From positions 186,001 to 250,000 of the forward strand of contig NZ_BOSG01000003.1 of NCBI RefSeq assembly GCF_018403225.1: DNA of 64,000 nucleotides. The letters run 5' to 3'. Position 1 is the stretch's first letter, and each line of letters starts with the position of its first letter. The translations under genes and the position numbers were made by a program. The notes below the pieces were generated by a model that had not been told where the DNA came from, made no database searches, and worked only from the letters and a program-made list of their open reading frames with translations. Of the stretch, positions 16,864 to 25,165 are shown piece by piece. The stretch comes from Paenibacillus sp. J23TS9. Lineage in GTDB: Bacteria; Bacillota; Bacilli; Paenibacillales; Paenibacillaceae.

Positions 16864-18495
16864 CTAGAACAATCCGGAGATCCGGCCGTCTTCGTCGATG
16901 CTCATATGTTCAGCAGCAGGCGACTGAGGCAGTCCAGGCATCGTCATAATGCTTCCGGTCTGTACAACGGCAAATCCTGCGCCTGCAGACAATGATATCT
17001 CCCTAACCTGCACGGTAAAGCCTTCCGGCGCTCCCAGAAGACGCGGCTGATCCGAGAACGAATACTGGGTTTTGGCCATACAAACAGGAAGATTCCCATA
17101 TCCAAGTCTCTCAATATCCGTCAGACTCCGCAAAGCCGAAGGAGAATAGGATACCTCTGCGCCCCGGTAGATTTCCCGGACGATCGTTCCGATTTTGGAA
17201 CGGATATCCGTTTCGAGGTCATACAGCGGCCGATAGCTGGAGTCTTCCTCCCCAAGCAGCTTAACCAGGGCTTCCGCAAGCTCCCGGCCGCCTGCGCTGC
17301 CTTGTGCCCATACCTTCGACACAGCCGCAGGAACATGTAAAGCACGGCATTCCGCAAGTACACGTTCGACCTCTTCAGGTCTATCATCGGCAAAATGATT
17401 CACCGCCACCACAACCGGAACGCCAAACTTCTTCAAATTCTCCGCATGCCGTTTCATATTGGCAAGTCCGTCTGCAAGCTCCTGCATACCCGGCTCATGC
17501 AGTTTGTCTTTAGCGGCCCCGCCATTATATTTCAGGGCTTTGACTGTCACAACCAGCACTGCAGCTGCCGGATTCAGTTCCGCCTGGCGGCATTTGATAT
17601 CCATGAATTTCTCTGCGCCGAGATCTGCGCCAAAGCCGGCTTCGGTAACGACAATCTCACCGAGCTTCAAGGCAAGCCGCGTTCCGATGACGCTGCTGCA
17701 GCCATGGGCAATATTGGCGAACGGTCCGCCGTGTACGATCACCGGTGTTCCTTCCAGTGTCTGTACAAGGTTCGGCTTGATTGCATCCTTCAGCAGGATG
17801 GTCATGGCCTGCACGGCCCCCAGCTGAGAAGCAGTCACAGCCTCTCCCACCTGGTTGTATCCGATAATGATCCGGCCGAGACGCTCCTTTAAATCACCAA
17901 TACCTTCGCTCAAACAGAGCACAGCCATGACTTCCGAAGCCGTTGTAATCAGAAAGCCACCTTCACGGACAACGCCATTCCCATCACCAAGTCCTGTAAC
18001 CATGCTGCGGAGACCGCGGTCGTTCATATCCATGGCCCGCTTCCAGACAATCCGCTGCGGATTCAGCTGCAGTGCATTTCCCTGAAAGATGTGATTATCT
18101 ATCATCGCCGCCAGCAAATTATGCGCAGACGTAATCGCATGCAGATCACCCGTGAAATGAAGGTTAATATCCTCAGCCGGAACAATCTGCGCTTTACCGC
18201 TGCCTGTTGCTCCGCCCTTCATGCCGAAGCATGGACCAAGCGAAGGCTCACGCAAAGCGGCCACCGTCTGATGCCCAATCGCATTTAACGCCTGGGCCAG
18301 ACCGATGGTGGTTAGTGTCTTCCCTTCTCCCGCCGGTGTCGGGCTCATTGCCGTGACCAGCACCAGCTTACCGTCCCCGTTTGCTTTTACACGGTTCCAC
18401 AGAGATGGACTGAGCTTAGCCTTATATCGTCCGTACAGCTCCAGTTCCTCTTCTTCCACTCCGATCAAACCTGCAACTTCCATGATTGGTTTCAT
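16864..18495 (-). CDS. fhs: Formate--tetrahydrofolate ligase
   Basis: Fhs joins formate to tetrahydrofolate with ATP, giving 10-formyl-THF for purine and formyl-Met synthesis. The P-loop-like TPAGEGKTLTTIGLAQAL lies near residue 60, followed by REPSLGPCFGMKGGATGSGKAQ, LHFTGDLHAI, HGGPFANIAHG and the C-terminal TMPGLP. The length of 543 is slightly below the usual 555-560 but no domain appears missing. The start at 18495 is preceded by AGGAGGT at 11 nt; an upstream TTG at 18528 lacks a site. The gene follows a terminator by about 55 bp, so it should have its own promoter, which I could not define. Co-location with the FNT channel suggests a formate theme. Confidence 0.96.
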   Translation of the reverse strand: MKPIMEVAGLIGVEEEELELYGRYKAKLSPSLWNRVKANGDGKLVLVTAMSPTPAGEGKTLTTIGLAQALNAIGHQTVAALREPSLGPCFGMKGGATGSGKAQIVPAEDINLHFTGDLHAITSAHNLLAAMIDNHIFQGNALQLNPQRIVWKRAMDMNDRGLRSMVTGLGDGNGVVREGGFLITTASEVMAVLCLSEGIGDLKERLGRIIIGYNQVGEAVTASQLGAVQAMTILLKDAIKPNLVQTLEGTPVIVHGGPFANIAHGCSSVIGTRLALKLGEIVVTEAGFGADLGAEKFMDIKCRQAELNPAAAVLVVTVKALKYNGGAAKDKLHEPGMQELADGLANMKRHAENLKKFGVPVVVAVNHFADDRPEEVERVLAECRALHVPAAVSKVWAQGSAGGRELAEALVKLLGEEDSSYRPLYDLETDIRSKIGTIVREIYRGAEVSYSPSALRSLTDIERLGYGNLPVCMAKTQYSFSDQPRLLGAPEGFTVQVREISLSAGAGFAVVQTGSIMTMPGLPQSPAAEHMSIDEDGRISGLF

Positions 18496-18551
18496 GACCT
18501 GATCGTACCTCCTATGTATTTCTTTCAAGTCTCAACGTTCTCTTACCGCTG

Positions 18552-18583
18552 AAAAAAGAGTCTGCCGCTTTCGGACAGACCCT
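18552..18583 (-). terminator. Terminator of the glutathione peroxidase gene
   Basis: On the minus strand a GTCTG-based stem with a short loop is followed by TCTTTTTT, 40 bp past the peroxidase stop codon. Confidence 0.75.
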
Positions 18584-18622
18584 TATACCTGTTATTTTGC
18601 AAGTTGTATTCATGATGCTCTT

Positions 18623-19099
18623 TTAGAGCAGCTGTTCAATTGCGCCTGTCATGGCCTCCGGAGCTTCCTTCGGTTCAAACCGGGCTACAACCTCACCGCT
18701 CTTGTTCACCAGAAACTTTGTGAAGTTCCACTGGATATCGCTGCTCTCTGCTTCCCCGGGCTGTTGATCCTTCAGGTAACTAAAGAGTGGATGGGCGTTA
18801 TCCCCGTTCACATCAATTTTTGCAAAGACAGGGAAGGATACACCATAATTCAGCTGACAGAATGAAGCGGCATCTTCGCTGCTCCCCGGTTCCTGTGCTC
18901 CGAACTGGTTGCATGGAAATCCGAGAATGACCAGTCCCTGCTCCTGATAACGGTCATAAAGCTTTTGCAGATCGCCATATTGCGGCGTCAAACCACATTT
19001 GCTCGCTGTGTTGGCGATGACCAGCACTTTCCCTTTGTAATCCTCAAGAGATACTTCCTTGCCCGCCGGAGTGGCGGCTGAAAACGTATAGACAGACAT
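18623..19099 (-). CDS. Glutathione peroxidase-family (Cys) thiol peroxidase
   Basis: The enzyme reduces peroxides; bacterial Cys-GPx proteins normally use thioredoxin. It has the peroxidatic Cys35 in NTASKCGLTPQY, Gln69 in FGAQEPG, and the Trp of DIQWNFTKFLV, completing the catalytic set. A second Cys in SFCQLNYGVSFP (about residue 83) is at the usual resolving position. Its 158 residues are the family length. The Met at 19099 is preceded by GGGG at 7 nt; a Met two codons earlier is equally in frame, and longer upstream reading is not supported. It is cytoplasmic and monocistronic, with a terminator downstream. Confidence 0.93.
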   Translation of the reverse strand: MSVYTFSAATPAGKEVSLEDYKGKVLVIANTASKCGLTPQYGDLQKLYDRYQEQGLVILGFPCNQFGAQEPGSSEDAASFCQLNYGVSFPVFAKIDVNGDNAHPLFSYLKDQQPGEAESSDIQWNFTKFLVNKSGEVVARFEPKEAPEAMTGAIEQLL

Positions 19100-19240
19100 T
19101 TCCATACCCCGCTTTCTTGAAAATAGTATATTTGCCGAGTCAGGTTCATTCTTTCTTGCGCTGTTCAAGCTCCTGCTATCAACCGGACCGTGTTTTCCCG
19201 TTCTTCTTCCATCATACACCAGTGATAATCAAGTGCAAGT

Positions 19241-20269
19241 TTACGACTTGATTGCCCGCGTTTTTTTTGAAATTCCGAAGGCTTCAGCGATCAGACGGAA
19301 TGATTTAACCTTATCCTCAAAACGGTGGATGATGCTGGCGATCATCACTTCTTCCGTACGGTATTCCTCGCATAAACTTTCAATCTTCCGTTTGATCTGT
19401 TCAGGAGATCCCACAATCATCCGCTTGCGGTTCTCCTGCATACGCATCCGGTCGTACGGTGAATATGAATAATTCAAGGCTCTTTCGATGGAAGGTGTAC
19501 CTCCAGAAGTCCCACCCTTCTCCAGCATCAGCAATGACAGGTCCATACTGGAGGCCAAACGGTTCGCCTCTTCCTCGGTTTCAGCGCAAACCGCAAAAAT
19601 GGCCAGCAGCGATCTCGGTTTATTCAAAACTACAGAAGGTCTGAAGTTTTCCTGATACCAGCGCATCACATCTGCCCCGCCTGAGCCATTGATAAATTGT
19701 GCGAACGCAAAGCCTGTGCCCTGCTGTGCCGCAATGCCTGCACTGCCGCCGCTGGATCCGAGCATCCACATTTCCGGAATGGTTTTGACGAGCGGCGTAG
19801 CGACAAGTCCCGCAAGCGGATGCCCTGGGCTTAGGGTATCTGTCAGATAGGCACTCAAATCAGCAATCTGCTCCGCATAACGGTCCACATTCCGCATCTT
19901 CCCCTCCTGCAGAGCCCGAGTTGCGAGCGGCATGCCGCCTGGAGCGCGGCCAAGCCCAAGATCAATTCTTCCCGGGTACAAGCCTTCCAAAACGCGAAAA
20001 TTTTCCGCAACCTTATAGGAGCTGTAATGCGGCAGCATGACACCGCCGGAGCCGACGCGGATCGTGGAAGTGACGGCGGCCAGATGGGAGATCAGAACCT
20101 CTGGGCTTGACCCTGCGAGGTTGGGAGAAAAGTGATGCTCTGAAACCCAGAAGCGGTTATAGCCCATACGTTCGGCTTCCTGAGCCATTCTACCGGTTTG
20201 CGCCAATGCCTCCACCGGTGAACTTCCCTCGGAGATGGTCGATTGATCCAAAATGCTAAGCTTTATCAT
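19241..20269 (-). CDS. LLM-class flavin-dependent oxidoreductase
   Basis: This 342-residue luciferase-like TIM-barrel protein is of the MsnO8 type common in Bacilli. Signature segments are SILDQSTISEGSSPVEAL at the start, GYNRFWVSEHHFSPNLAGSSP, VGSGGVMLPHYSSYKVAENFRVLEGLYPGRIDLGLGRAPG, and the flavin-phosphate region MWMLGSSGGSAGIAAQQG. Such enzymes are FMN-dependent monooxygenases or reductases with unknown natural substrates. GAAAGGT lies about 12 nt before the ATG. No partner gene is adjacent; the peroxidase follows 141 bp downstream on the same strand. Confidence 0.9.
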   Translation of the reverse strand: MIKLSILDQSTISEGSSPVEALAQTGRMAQEAERMGYNRFWVSEHHFSPNLAGSSPEVLISHLAAVTSTIRVGSGGVMLPHYSSYKVAENFRVLEGLYPGRIDLGLGRAPGGMPLATRALQEGKMRNVDRYAEQIADLSAYLTDTLSPGHPLAGLVATPLVKTIPEMWMLGSSGGSAGIAAQQGTGFAFAQFINGSGGADVMRWYQENFRPSVVLNKPRSLLAIFAVCAETEEEANRLASSMDLSLLMLEKGGTSGGTPSIERALNYSYSPYDRMRMQENRKRMIVGSPEQIKRKIESLCEEYRTEEVMIASIIHRFEDKVKSFRLIAEAFGISKKTRAIKS

Positions 20270-20423
20270 GAGGCTTCAAGACCTTTCGTTATAGATTGTT
20301 TCATTATTGTAGTCTATGAGCAATCGCGAGATGAATACACCAACACCAGTCAATAACCATCATTTCAAAATTAAGCAATCAGTAAAACTGGTATTTCTCC
20401 ATTCTACAGATGACAGAATCGAA

Positions 20424-20455
20424 ACAGGGAGCGCCTGCAAGAGGCTGCTCCCTGT
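20424..20455 (-). terminator. Hairpin after the DEAD-box helicase gene
   Basis: A 9-bp stem ACAGGGAGC with its complement lies 13 bp past the helicase stop codon. The following T-content is weak (TTTCGATT), so it may only stabilise the transcript end. Confidence 0.55.
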
Positions 20456-20467
20456 CTTGATTTGGTT

Positions 20468-21994
20468 CTATGATCTCCGGCCTGGACCGCCCCGGCGTCC
20501 AGAAGCGGAACCACGCCCACCCCGGCCCTGTGCCGGTGATTCGCCGCGGCCTTGACCGCGGCTGCCGGAGGACCCGCGATTGGAGCCTCCGCGTCCTTCC
20601 CCACCCGTGCGGGAAGAAGAAGCCTGTGGCTTGTCATCCCGGCGGGAGCGTCCCTGACCTGGACGACCTTCGCTGGCCCGTCCTTCATCACGGCGGCCCC
20701 CGGTTGATGTCCGCCCTTCACCACGACGGCCTCCCGTGGATGTACGCCCTTCGCCTCGGCGGCCGCCAGGCACACGTCCTTCACCACGACGGCCATCCTT
20801 TTCATTACGGCTGCTTCTGCCTGCAGCGGATGAACGAGATGCACCCCTGTTCTCCACGATCTCGCCGGACTTTTCGTAATGGCTGCGCTCGATGGCGAAC
20901 TGAATTCCCTGCTCAATACGCTGCAGCTCACCCTTATCTCTCGGGGCGACAAACGTAATCGCCATCCCCTTCTCCCCGGCGCGCCCTGTGCGGCCAATCC
21001 GGTGAATATAGCTGTCCACCTCAAGCGGAATGTCGTAGTTGAATACATGAGTAACGCCTTCCACGTCCAAACCTCTTGCCGCCACATCCGTCGCAACCAG
21101 AAGCTGAAGCTTGGCTTCGCGGAAACGCTTCATGACCTGTTCGCGCTTCGCTTGCGACAAGTCTCCATGCAGCTCATCCGATGCATAGCCCGATTCCAGC
21201 AGCGCGGCATTGAGCGTTGAGGCCCGGCGCTTTGTACGGCAGAAAATGATAGCCAGGTAAGGCTTGTTCGACTCAATCATGGATATGAGAGCCTGTTGTT
21301 TATTGCGGTCCGAGACCTCTACCACAAGCTGACGGATATGCTTTAACGGTACAGGTGAATTTTCCACCTTGATGGTTACGTCCTCAGCATCCCGGGTATA
21401 GAATGACGCTAACTGCTTAACTTCAGATGGCATTGTTGCACTAAAGAGCAGTGTCTGACGCTTGTACGGCAGAGCCTGGATCAGCGTTTCCACCTCGTCG
21501 AGGAAGCCCATATGCAGCATTTGATCCGCTTCATCGAGCACCAGCGTCTTTACGCCGCCCAGCTCAAGCGTGCCGCGGCGCAAATGGTCGTTCAGACGCC
21601 CTGGTGTTCCGATGATTAAATGCCGTCCGCCTTCAAGCTTGCGCAGCTGCTTGTCCACGTCCTGGCCTCCATATACCGCCAGAATGCGCAGTTCTGTTCC
21701 ACGGGACAGCTTCCGCGCCTCTTCCGTAATTTGCAGCGCCAGCTCACGTGTAGGCGCGATAATCAGTGCCTGAGGAAAAGCGCGGCTTGGATCCAGCTTC
21801 TGCATCATTGGCAGTAAAAACGCGAGCGTTTTACCCGTTCCTGTCCGAGCGCGGGCAATCACGTCCCGTTCTGCCAGCAGCAGCGGAATCGTCTCCTCCT
21901 GCACCGGAGTTGGTACGGTAATTCCGTTCTCCTTCAGCGTTTTTACCCACTGCTCTTGTATGCCTAGCTCTGAAAAATTTGGCAAAACATCCAC
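20468..21994 (-). CDS. DEAD-box RNA helicase with RGG-like tail
   Basis: An ATP-dependent RNA helicase of 508 residues, in the group used for cold adaptation, ribosome assembly and RNA decay (CshA/RhlE-like). All motifs are intact: Q-motif PTPVQ, Walker A ARTGTGKT, PTRELA, TPGR, DEAD, SAT and HRIGRTGRAG. After about residue 400 the protein changes to a disordered Arg/Gly-rich tail of about 108 residues with three tandem copies of an 11-residue unit (GGRRGEGRTST type) and further RGG/GRG groups, which usually give non-specific RNA binding. The gene is monocistronic. I cannot assign it to a specific B. subtilis helicase. Confidence 0.94.
   Translation of the reverse strand: MDVLPNFSELGIQEQWVKTLKENGITVPTPVQEETIPLLLAERDVIARARTGTGKTLAFLLPMMQKLDPSRAFPQALIIAPTRELALQITEEARKLSRGTELRILAVYGGQDVDKQLRKLEGGRHLIIGTPGRLNDHLRRGTLELGGVKTLVLDEADQMLHMGFLDEVETLIQALPYKRQTLLFSATMPSEVKQLASFYTRDAEDVTIKVENSPVPLKHIRQLVVEVSDRNKQQALISMIESNKPYLAIIFCRTKRRASTLNAALLESGYASDELHGDLSQAKREQVMKRFREAKLQLLVATDVAARGLDVEGVTHVFNYDIPLEVDSYIHRIGRTGRAGEKGMAITFVAPRDKGELQRIEQGIQFAIERSHYEKSGEIVENRGASRSSAAGRSSRNEKDGRRGEGRVPGGRRGEGRTSTGGRRGEGRTSTGGRRDEGRASEGRPGQGRSRRDDKPQASSSRTGGEGRGGSNRGSSGSRGQGRGESPAQGRGGRGSASGRRGGPGRRS
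20669..20767 (-). repeat. Three tandem 33-bp repeats in the helicase tail
   Basis: Residues 410-442 are three consecutive 11-residue units (GGRRGEGRTST twice, then GGRRDEGRASE), preceded by a partial unit. The DNA copies are similar but not identical. Such in-frame repeats can gain or lose units between strains. Confidence 0.75.
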
Positions 21995-22119
21995 CTCATT
22001 AAGTTCTATTCATATTCAGGAGGATTCTGATTTCTGAGAAATCCTCACGTATACATTTGTTAAAATTAGTCTTTCATAAAATTCCAGCCAAGCCATAATG
22101 GTATAAAACATAAGTCCAT

Positions 22120-23790
22120 TTAAAATTTTCCCGATTTAAAAATGGCGAACAGCAGCCATAGCACCATGAAAAACGCGACACCAAACCCGATGCCGATAAC
22201 CGGGAAATGCCACAGGATGGAAGACTGACGGTTCAGCGATGATCCGATAATCAGTCCCACCATAATAATACTAAAAGCCAGCAGCACAATGCTGAAGGAA
22301 AGCCTGTTGCTGATTTGATCCAGCTTCTTCATCAGCGATTCCAATTCAGGCACGTTGATCTCTACTTTGAGCTTTCCCTTGCTGATCAAGGCTGACAGCT
22401 GCCTCGCATGTGAAGGCAGTTCTAGCAGAGCCTCGGCCAGCCCGCTTGCACCTCCCAGCAGCTTGCTGCGCAAACGGCGGGTGCTGAACCGCTCCTTGAC
22501 AAGCTTTCGGCCAAAGGGCTCCGCCATATCAATGATGCTGAGTGCGGGATCCAGCTTTTGGATGACCCCTTCCATGGTCAGCAGCGCCTTGCCAAGAAGT
22601 GTCAAATCCGGAGGCATCACGATTGCATGCCGCTGGGCGACTCCAAACAGATCATTCAGCGCCCTGCCAATGCCGATCTCGGCAAAAGGAATGTCATAGT
22701 ATTCGTCACGCAGGACATCCAGGTCCCTGTGAAGAGCATCCATATCATGATCTTCAGGCAGCAGACCGAGGCGAAGAATCGCCCGGATCATACTGTCGGT
22801 ATTTTTACGCATGAGCGCGATAATCAGTTCGGATAAATGATCTTTCATGTCTTCACTAAGCCGTCCGACCATGCCGAAGTCCAGGAAGGCCAGGCTGCCA
22901 TCCTTACGAATAAGCAAATTGCCCGGATGCGGATCCGCATGGAAGAAGCCCTCAATGAACATCTGATGCAGCATGCCATTTACGAACCGCTTTGCAATAT
23001 CCTGCAGGTCGAAGCCGCTTTCCTCGAGCTTCTCCCGCTGGCTGAGCGTCACGCCCTCCACATATTCCATCGTCAAGACGCGAGAAGAGGTATACTGCCA
23101 ATAGATTGCTGGGATAAAAATATGGGAATCGTTCTGGAATTGCAGCGCAATTTTTTCCGTGTTGCGGCCTTCCCGGCTGTAATCCATTTCCGCCAGCATG
23201 GATTTGGAAAATTCCTCGACAAGCCTGACCATCTGATAACGCTTAGCCCATACCCAGCGTTTCTCCGCGAGCATGGTCAAATCCCGCAAAATGCTCAGGT
23301 CGCGGGTAATGGTCTGCAGCGCGCCGGGACGCTGGATTTTAATCGCGACCTCTTCCCCGGATTTCAGCCTGCCGAGATGTACTTGCCCGATAGATGCGGC
23401 AGCCACCGGGTTATCGTCAAACCAGGAGAACATGTCTTCTACCGGAGCGTCCAAGTCCTCCTCCAGAATGCTTCGGGCATCACCCGAAGAGAACGGTGGA
23501 ACCTGATCCTGCAGCTTGACGAGCTCCTGAATGATTGAATCCGGCAGCAGATCGGAACGCGTACTCGCAAGCTGCCCGAGCTTCACGAACGTTGGACCGA
23601 GATCCTCCAGTACCAGACGAATGCGTTCCCCAAGCGTTTTGGTTTCAGGCGTCTCATGCGTGACCCAGCGCCGGGGAAGGGATAGCACCTGGAACAGCCC
23701 CAATTCCTCCGCCATGTAGCCAAAGCCATGACGCATGAGCGCCATGGCGATCTCCCGGTAGCGTCCGGTATGCCTGATGCGTACAGCCAT
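22120..23790 (-). CDS. ABC1/UbiB (AarF)-family atypical kinase
   Basis: This 556-residue UbiB-family membrane-anchored protein has the family's signature: the KxGQ motif in FVKLGQLASTRSDLLP, the Ala-rich nucleotide loop AAASIGQVH, catalytic-type HADPHPGN and metal-binding LDFGMVGRL. Two hydrophobic helices end the protein (SIVLLAFSIIMVGLIIG and IGIGFGVAFFMVLWLLFAIF). UbiB proteins are ATPases supporting isoprenoid-quinone metabolism; in a menaquinone-using Firmicute the role is less clear. Upstream Mets exist, but the ATG at 23790 directly follows the stop codon of the phasin-like gene with one base between, so the two are translationally coupled. Confidence 0.9.
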   Translation of the reverse strand: MAVRIRHTGRYREIAMALMRHGFGYMAEELGLFQVLSLPRRWVTHETPETKTLGERIRLVLEDLGPTFVKLGQLASTRSDLLPDSIIQELVKLQDQVPPFSSGDARSILEEDLDAPVEDMFSWFDDNPVAAASIGQVHLGRLKSGEEVAIKIQRPGALQTITRDLSILRDLTMLAEKRWVWAKRYQMVRLVEEFSKSMLAEMDYSREGRNTEKIALQFQNDSHIFIPAIYWQYTSSRVLTMEYVEGVTLSQREKLEESGFDLQDIAKRFVNGMLHQMFIEGFFHADPHPGNLLIRKDGSLAFLDFGMVGRLSEDMKDHLSELIIALMRKNTDSMIRAILRLGLLPEDHDMDALHRDLDVLRDEYYDIPFAEIGIGRALNDLFGVAQRHAIVMPPDLTLLGKALLTMEGVIQKLDPALSIIDMAEPFGRKLVKERFSTRRLRSKLLGGASGLAEALLELPSHARQLSALISKGKLKVEINVPELESLMKKLDQISNRLSFSIVLLAFSIIMVGLIIGSSLNRQSSILWHFPVIGIGFGVAFFMVLWLLFAIFKSGKF

Positions 23791-23791
23791 T

Positions 23792-24145
23792 TTATACGAT
23801 GTCCGTTTCGATGACCTGTTCCGGACCCTTTTCCCCGTCGCCCGATTCGAGTTCCGCAATACGGTTTTCCAAGGATGCAATTCGCTGTTCCAGGCTGGCT
23901 ACATCATTTTCGGAAGGCACATGAAGCTCTGTTAAAATACGCTGGACTTGCTCCCGCAAAAAGTCTTTGAATTGGGACTTTTCTTCTTCGCCGCGCTCCA
24001 CAAGCCGGTCGATCAAATCCTTTGATTCCGTAGGAGCGAGTTCCCCCCGCTTGACCAGATCATCGACGGTTTTCTCGATTTTCTCCTTGCTGACAATGGT
24101 TAAACCCCATCCTAACGAGATTGCTTTTTTCAACAGATCACTCAT
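23792..24145 (-). CDS. Phasin-like coiled-coil protein
   Basis: This 117-residue, mainly charged helical protein shows a short hydrophobic N-terminal part (LLKKAISLGWGLTIVSKEKIEK) and a heptad-rich C-terminal part (SLEQRIASLENRIAELES). It matches the small proteins annotated as phasin or PHA-granule-associated family. The GGGAGGG ribosome site is strong. It forms a two-gene operon with the UbiB-like kinase, whose start is one base after its stop. A structural or partner role for the kinase is plausible, but no function is established, and nothing here shows PHA synthesis. Confidence 0.75.
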   Translation of the reverse strand: MSDLLKKAISLGWGLTIVSKEKIEKTVDDLVKRGELAPTESKDLIDRLVERGEEEKSQFKDFLREQVQRILTELHVPSENDVASLEQRIASLENRIAELESGDGEKGPEQVIETDIV

Positions 24146-24215
24146 GATTATTCCCTCCCAAAGCTATATTTCCCTTATTATACCCTGAAATCTTTGCCAA
24201 TATGAAATGACCGGA

Positions 24216-24854
24216 TCAGCCCGGCAGATGTGCGGCCCATTGGGCTGCCTGCAAAACAAGCTGTCTGATCTGCGGATTCCTGAAGGTTGGCTCATGATGG
24301 CCGGGCATAAAAAACACGACTCTTCCAAGTCCGTAATTATGCCTCCAAGCCGCAGGATGCCATGTATCGCCCAGCTTATATTCCAGCAGCACTTTTCTTT
24401 CCGTAAACGGGCTAAGCTCGATCTGGAAGGGCTCCTCAGCCAGCTCAAATGGCTCGATCCCTTCTGTAATGAAATGCTCTCCGCTTGTTCTAAAGGATAG
24501 AGGCTGAATCGGACCATTTCCGTCAAAACGCCCTCCCATCAGCTGGGCCAGCTCATAACGCCGGTTTCCAAGAGACAGACCGTTATGCAGTACAAGCAGC
24601 CCGCCTCCCTGGCTGACATAGGAGAGAAGCCCCGAGGTTTGCTGCCTCGACACCTGCTCATCCCAGAGATCGAAATAACAGATGCAAAGGTCAAAAGGTT
24701 TCAAATGTTCCAGCAGCAGCAGGTTTTTATTCTCGCTGCACTGGACGGAAATCACGTCGTTTAATATATGGCTGATTTGCTCGTCAATCCCCTGCAGGGG
24801 ATGGAATTTGGGGTGGGTATAGTCCCCCAGCAATATGCTTTTTTTGTTGTACAC
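24216..24854 (-). CDS. ThuA-like domain protein
   Basis: The 212-residue protein has the glutamine-amidotransferase-like fold of ThuA: GGGLLVLHNG around the position of the nucleophile elbow, WHPAAWRHNYGLGRVVFFMPGHHEPTF, and the C-terminal helix RQLVLQAAQWAAHL. ThuA proteins take part in trehalose/disaccharide use in rhizobia; the elbow here has His/Asn rather than Cys, as in the family. The GTG start at 24854 has GAGGAGG at 8 nt. The gene is solitary, with MITE-like copy 2 lying 85 bp upstream; no sugar genes are beside it. Confidence 0.85.
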   Translation of the reverse strand: MYNKKSILLGDYTHPKFHPLQGIDEQISHILNDVISVQCSENKNLLLLEHLKPFDLCICYFDLWDEQVSRQQTSGLLSYVSQGGGLLVLHNGLSLGNRRYELAQLMGGRFDGNGPIQPLSFRTSGEHFITEGIEPFELAEEPFQIELSPFTERKVLLEYKLGDTWHPAAWRHNYGLGRVVFFMPGHHEPTFRNPQIRQLVLQAAQWAAHLPG

Positions 24855-24939
24855 GGTCTATTCCTCCTCTTTGGCGCACACCGGTCATGTCTTTATGGTT
24901 ATTCTATAGCATTCCACATTTCCGAAAAAAAACCTTCTT

Positions 24940-25049
24940 GAATCCATTTCATAACTCACTAAAACGATAAAATCGAAACTTATATAAAACCGTTTGGATC
25001 TAATATATAGCCTTGATTGTAGCGGCTTAAGGTATTATGAAATTGATTC
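24940..25049 (-). mobile_element. MITE-like element, copy 2 (110 bp)
   Basis: This is the second copy of the element at 12359-12476, in opposite orientation and about 8 bp shorter in the middle. The outer ends are GAATCCATTTC and GAAATTGATTC, an imperfect terminal inverted repeat, and the flanks carry TCTT on both sides (24936-24939 and 25050-25053), a possible target duplication; adding a G gives TCTTG. It lies in the 311-bp gap between the ThuA-like gene and the HemD-like gene's terminator. It contains no ORF of note. Confidence 0.72.
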
Positions 25050-25097
25050 TCTTGCCATATGTTTTCTATAGATGCCGATCCAAAATCAAGGGCAAAT

Positions 25098-25128
25098 AAA
25101 AAAGAGATGCCGCTCTTTTCGCATCCCT
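25098..25128 (-). terminator. Terminator of the HemD-like gene
   Basis: The stem GAGATGC/GCATCCC (one G-T pair) is followed on the minus strand by TTTTTT, 38 bp past the stop codon. Confidence 0.78.
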
Positions 25129-25165
25129 AGTGTTGCAATACCAAAATAACCATTTTATTGAATTG

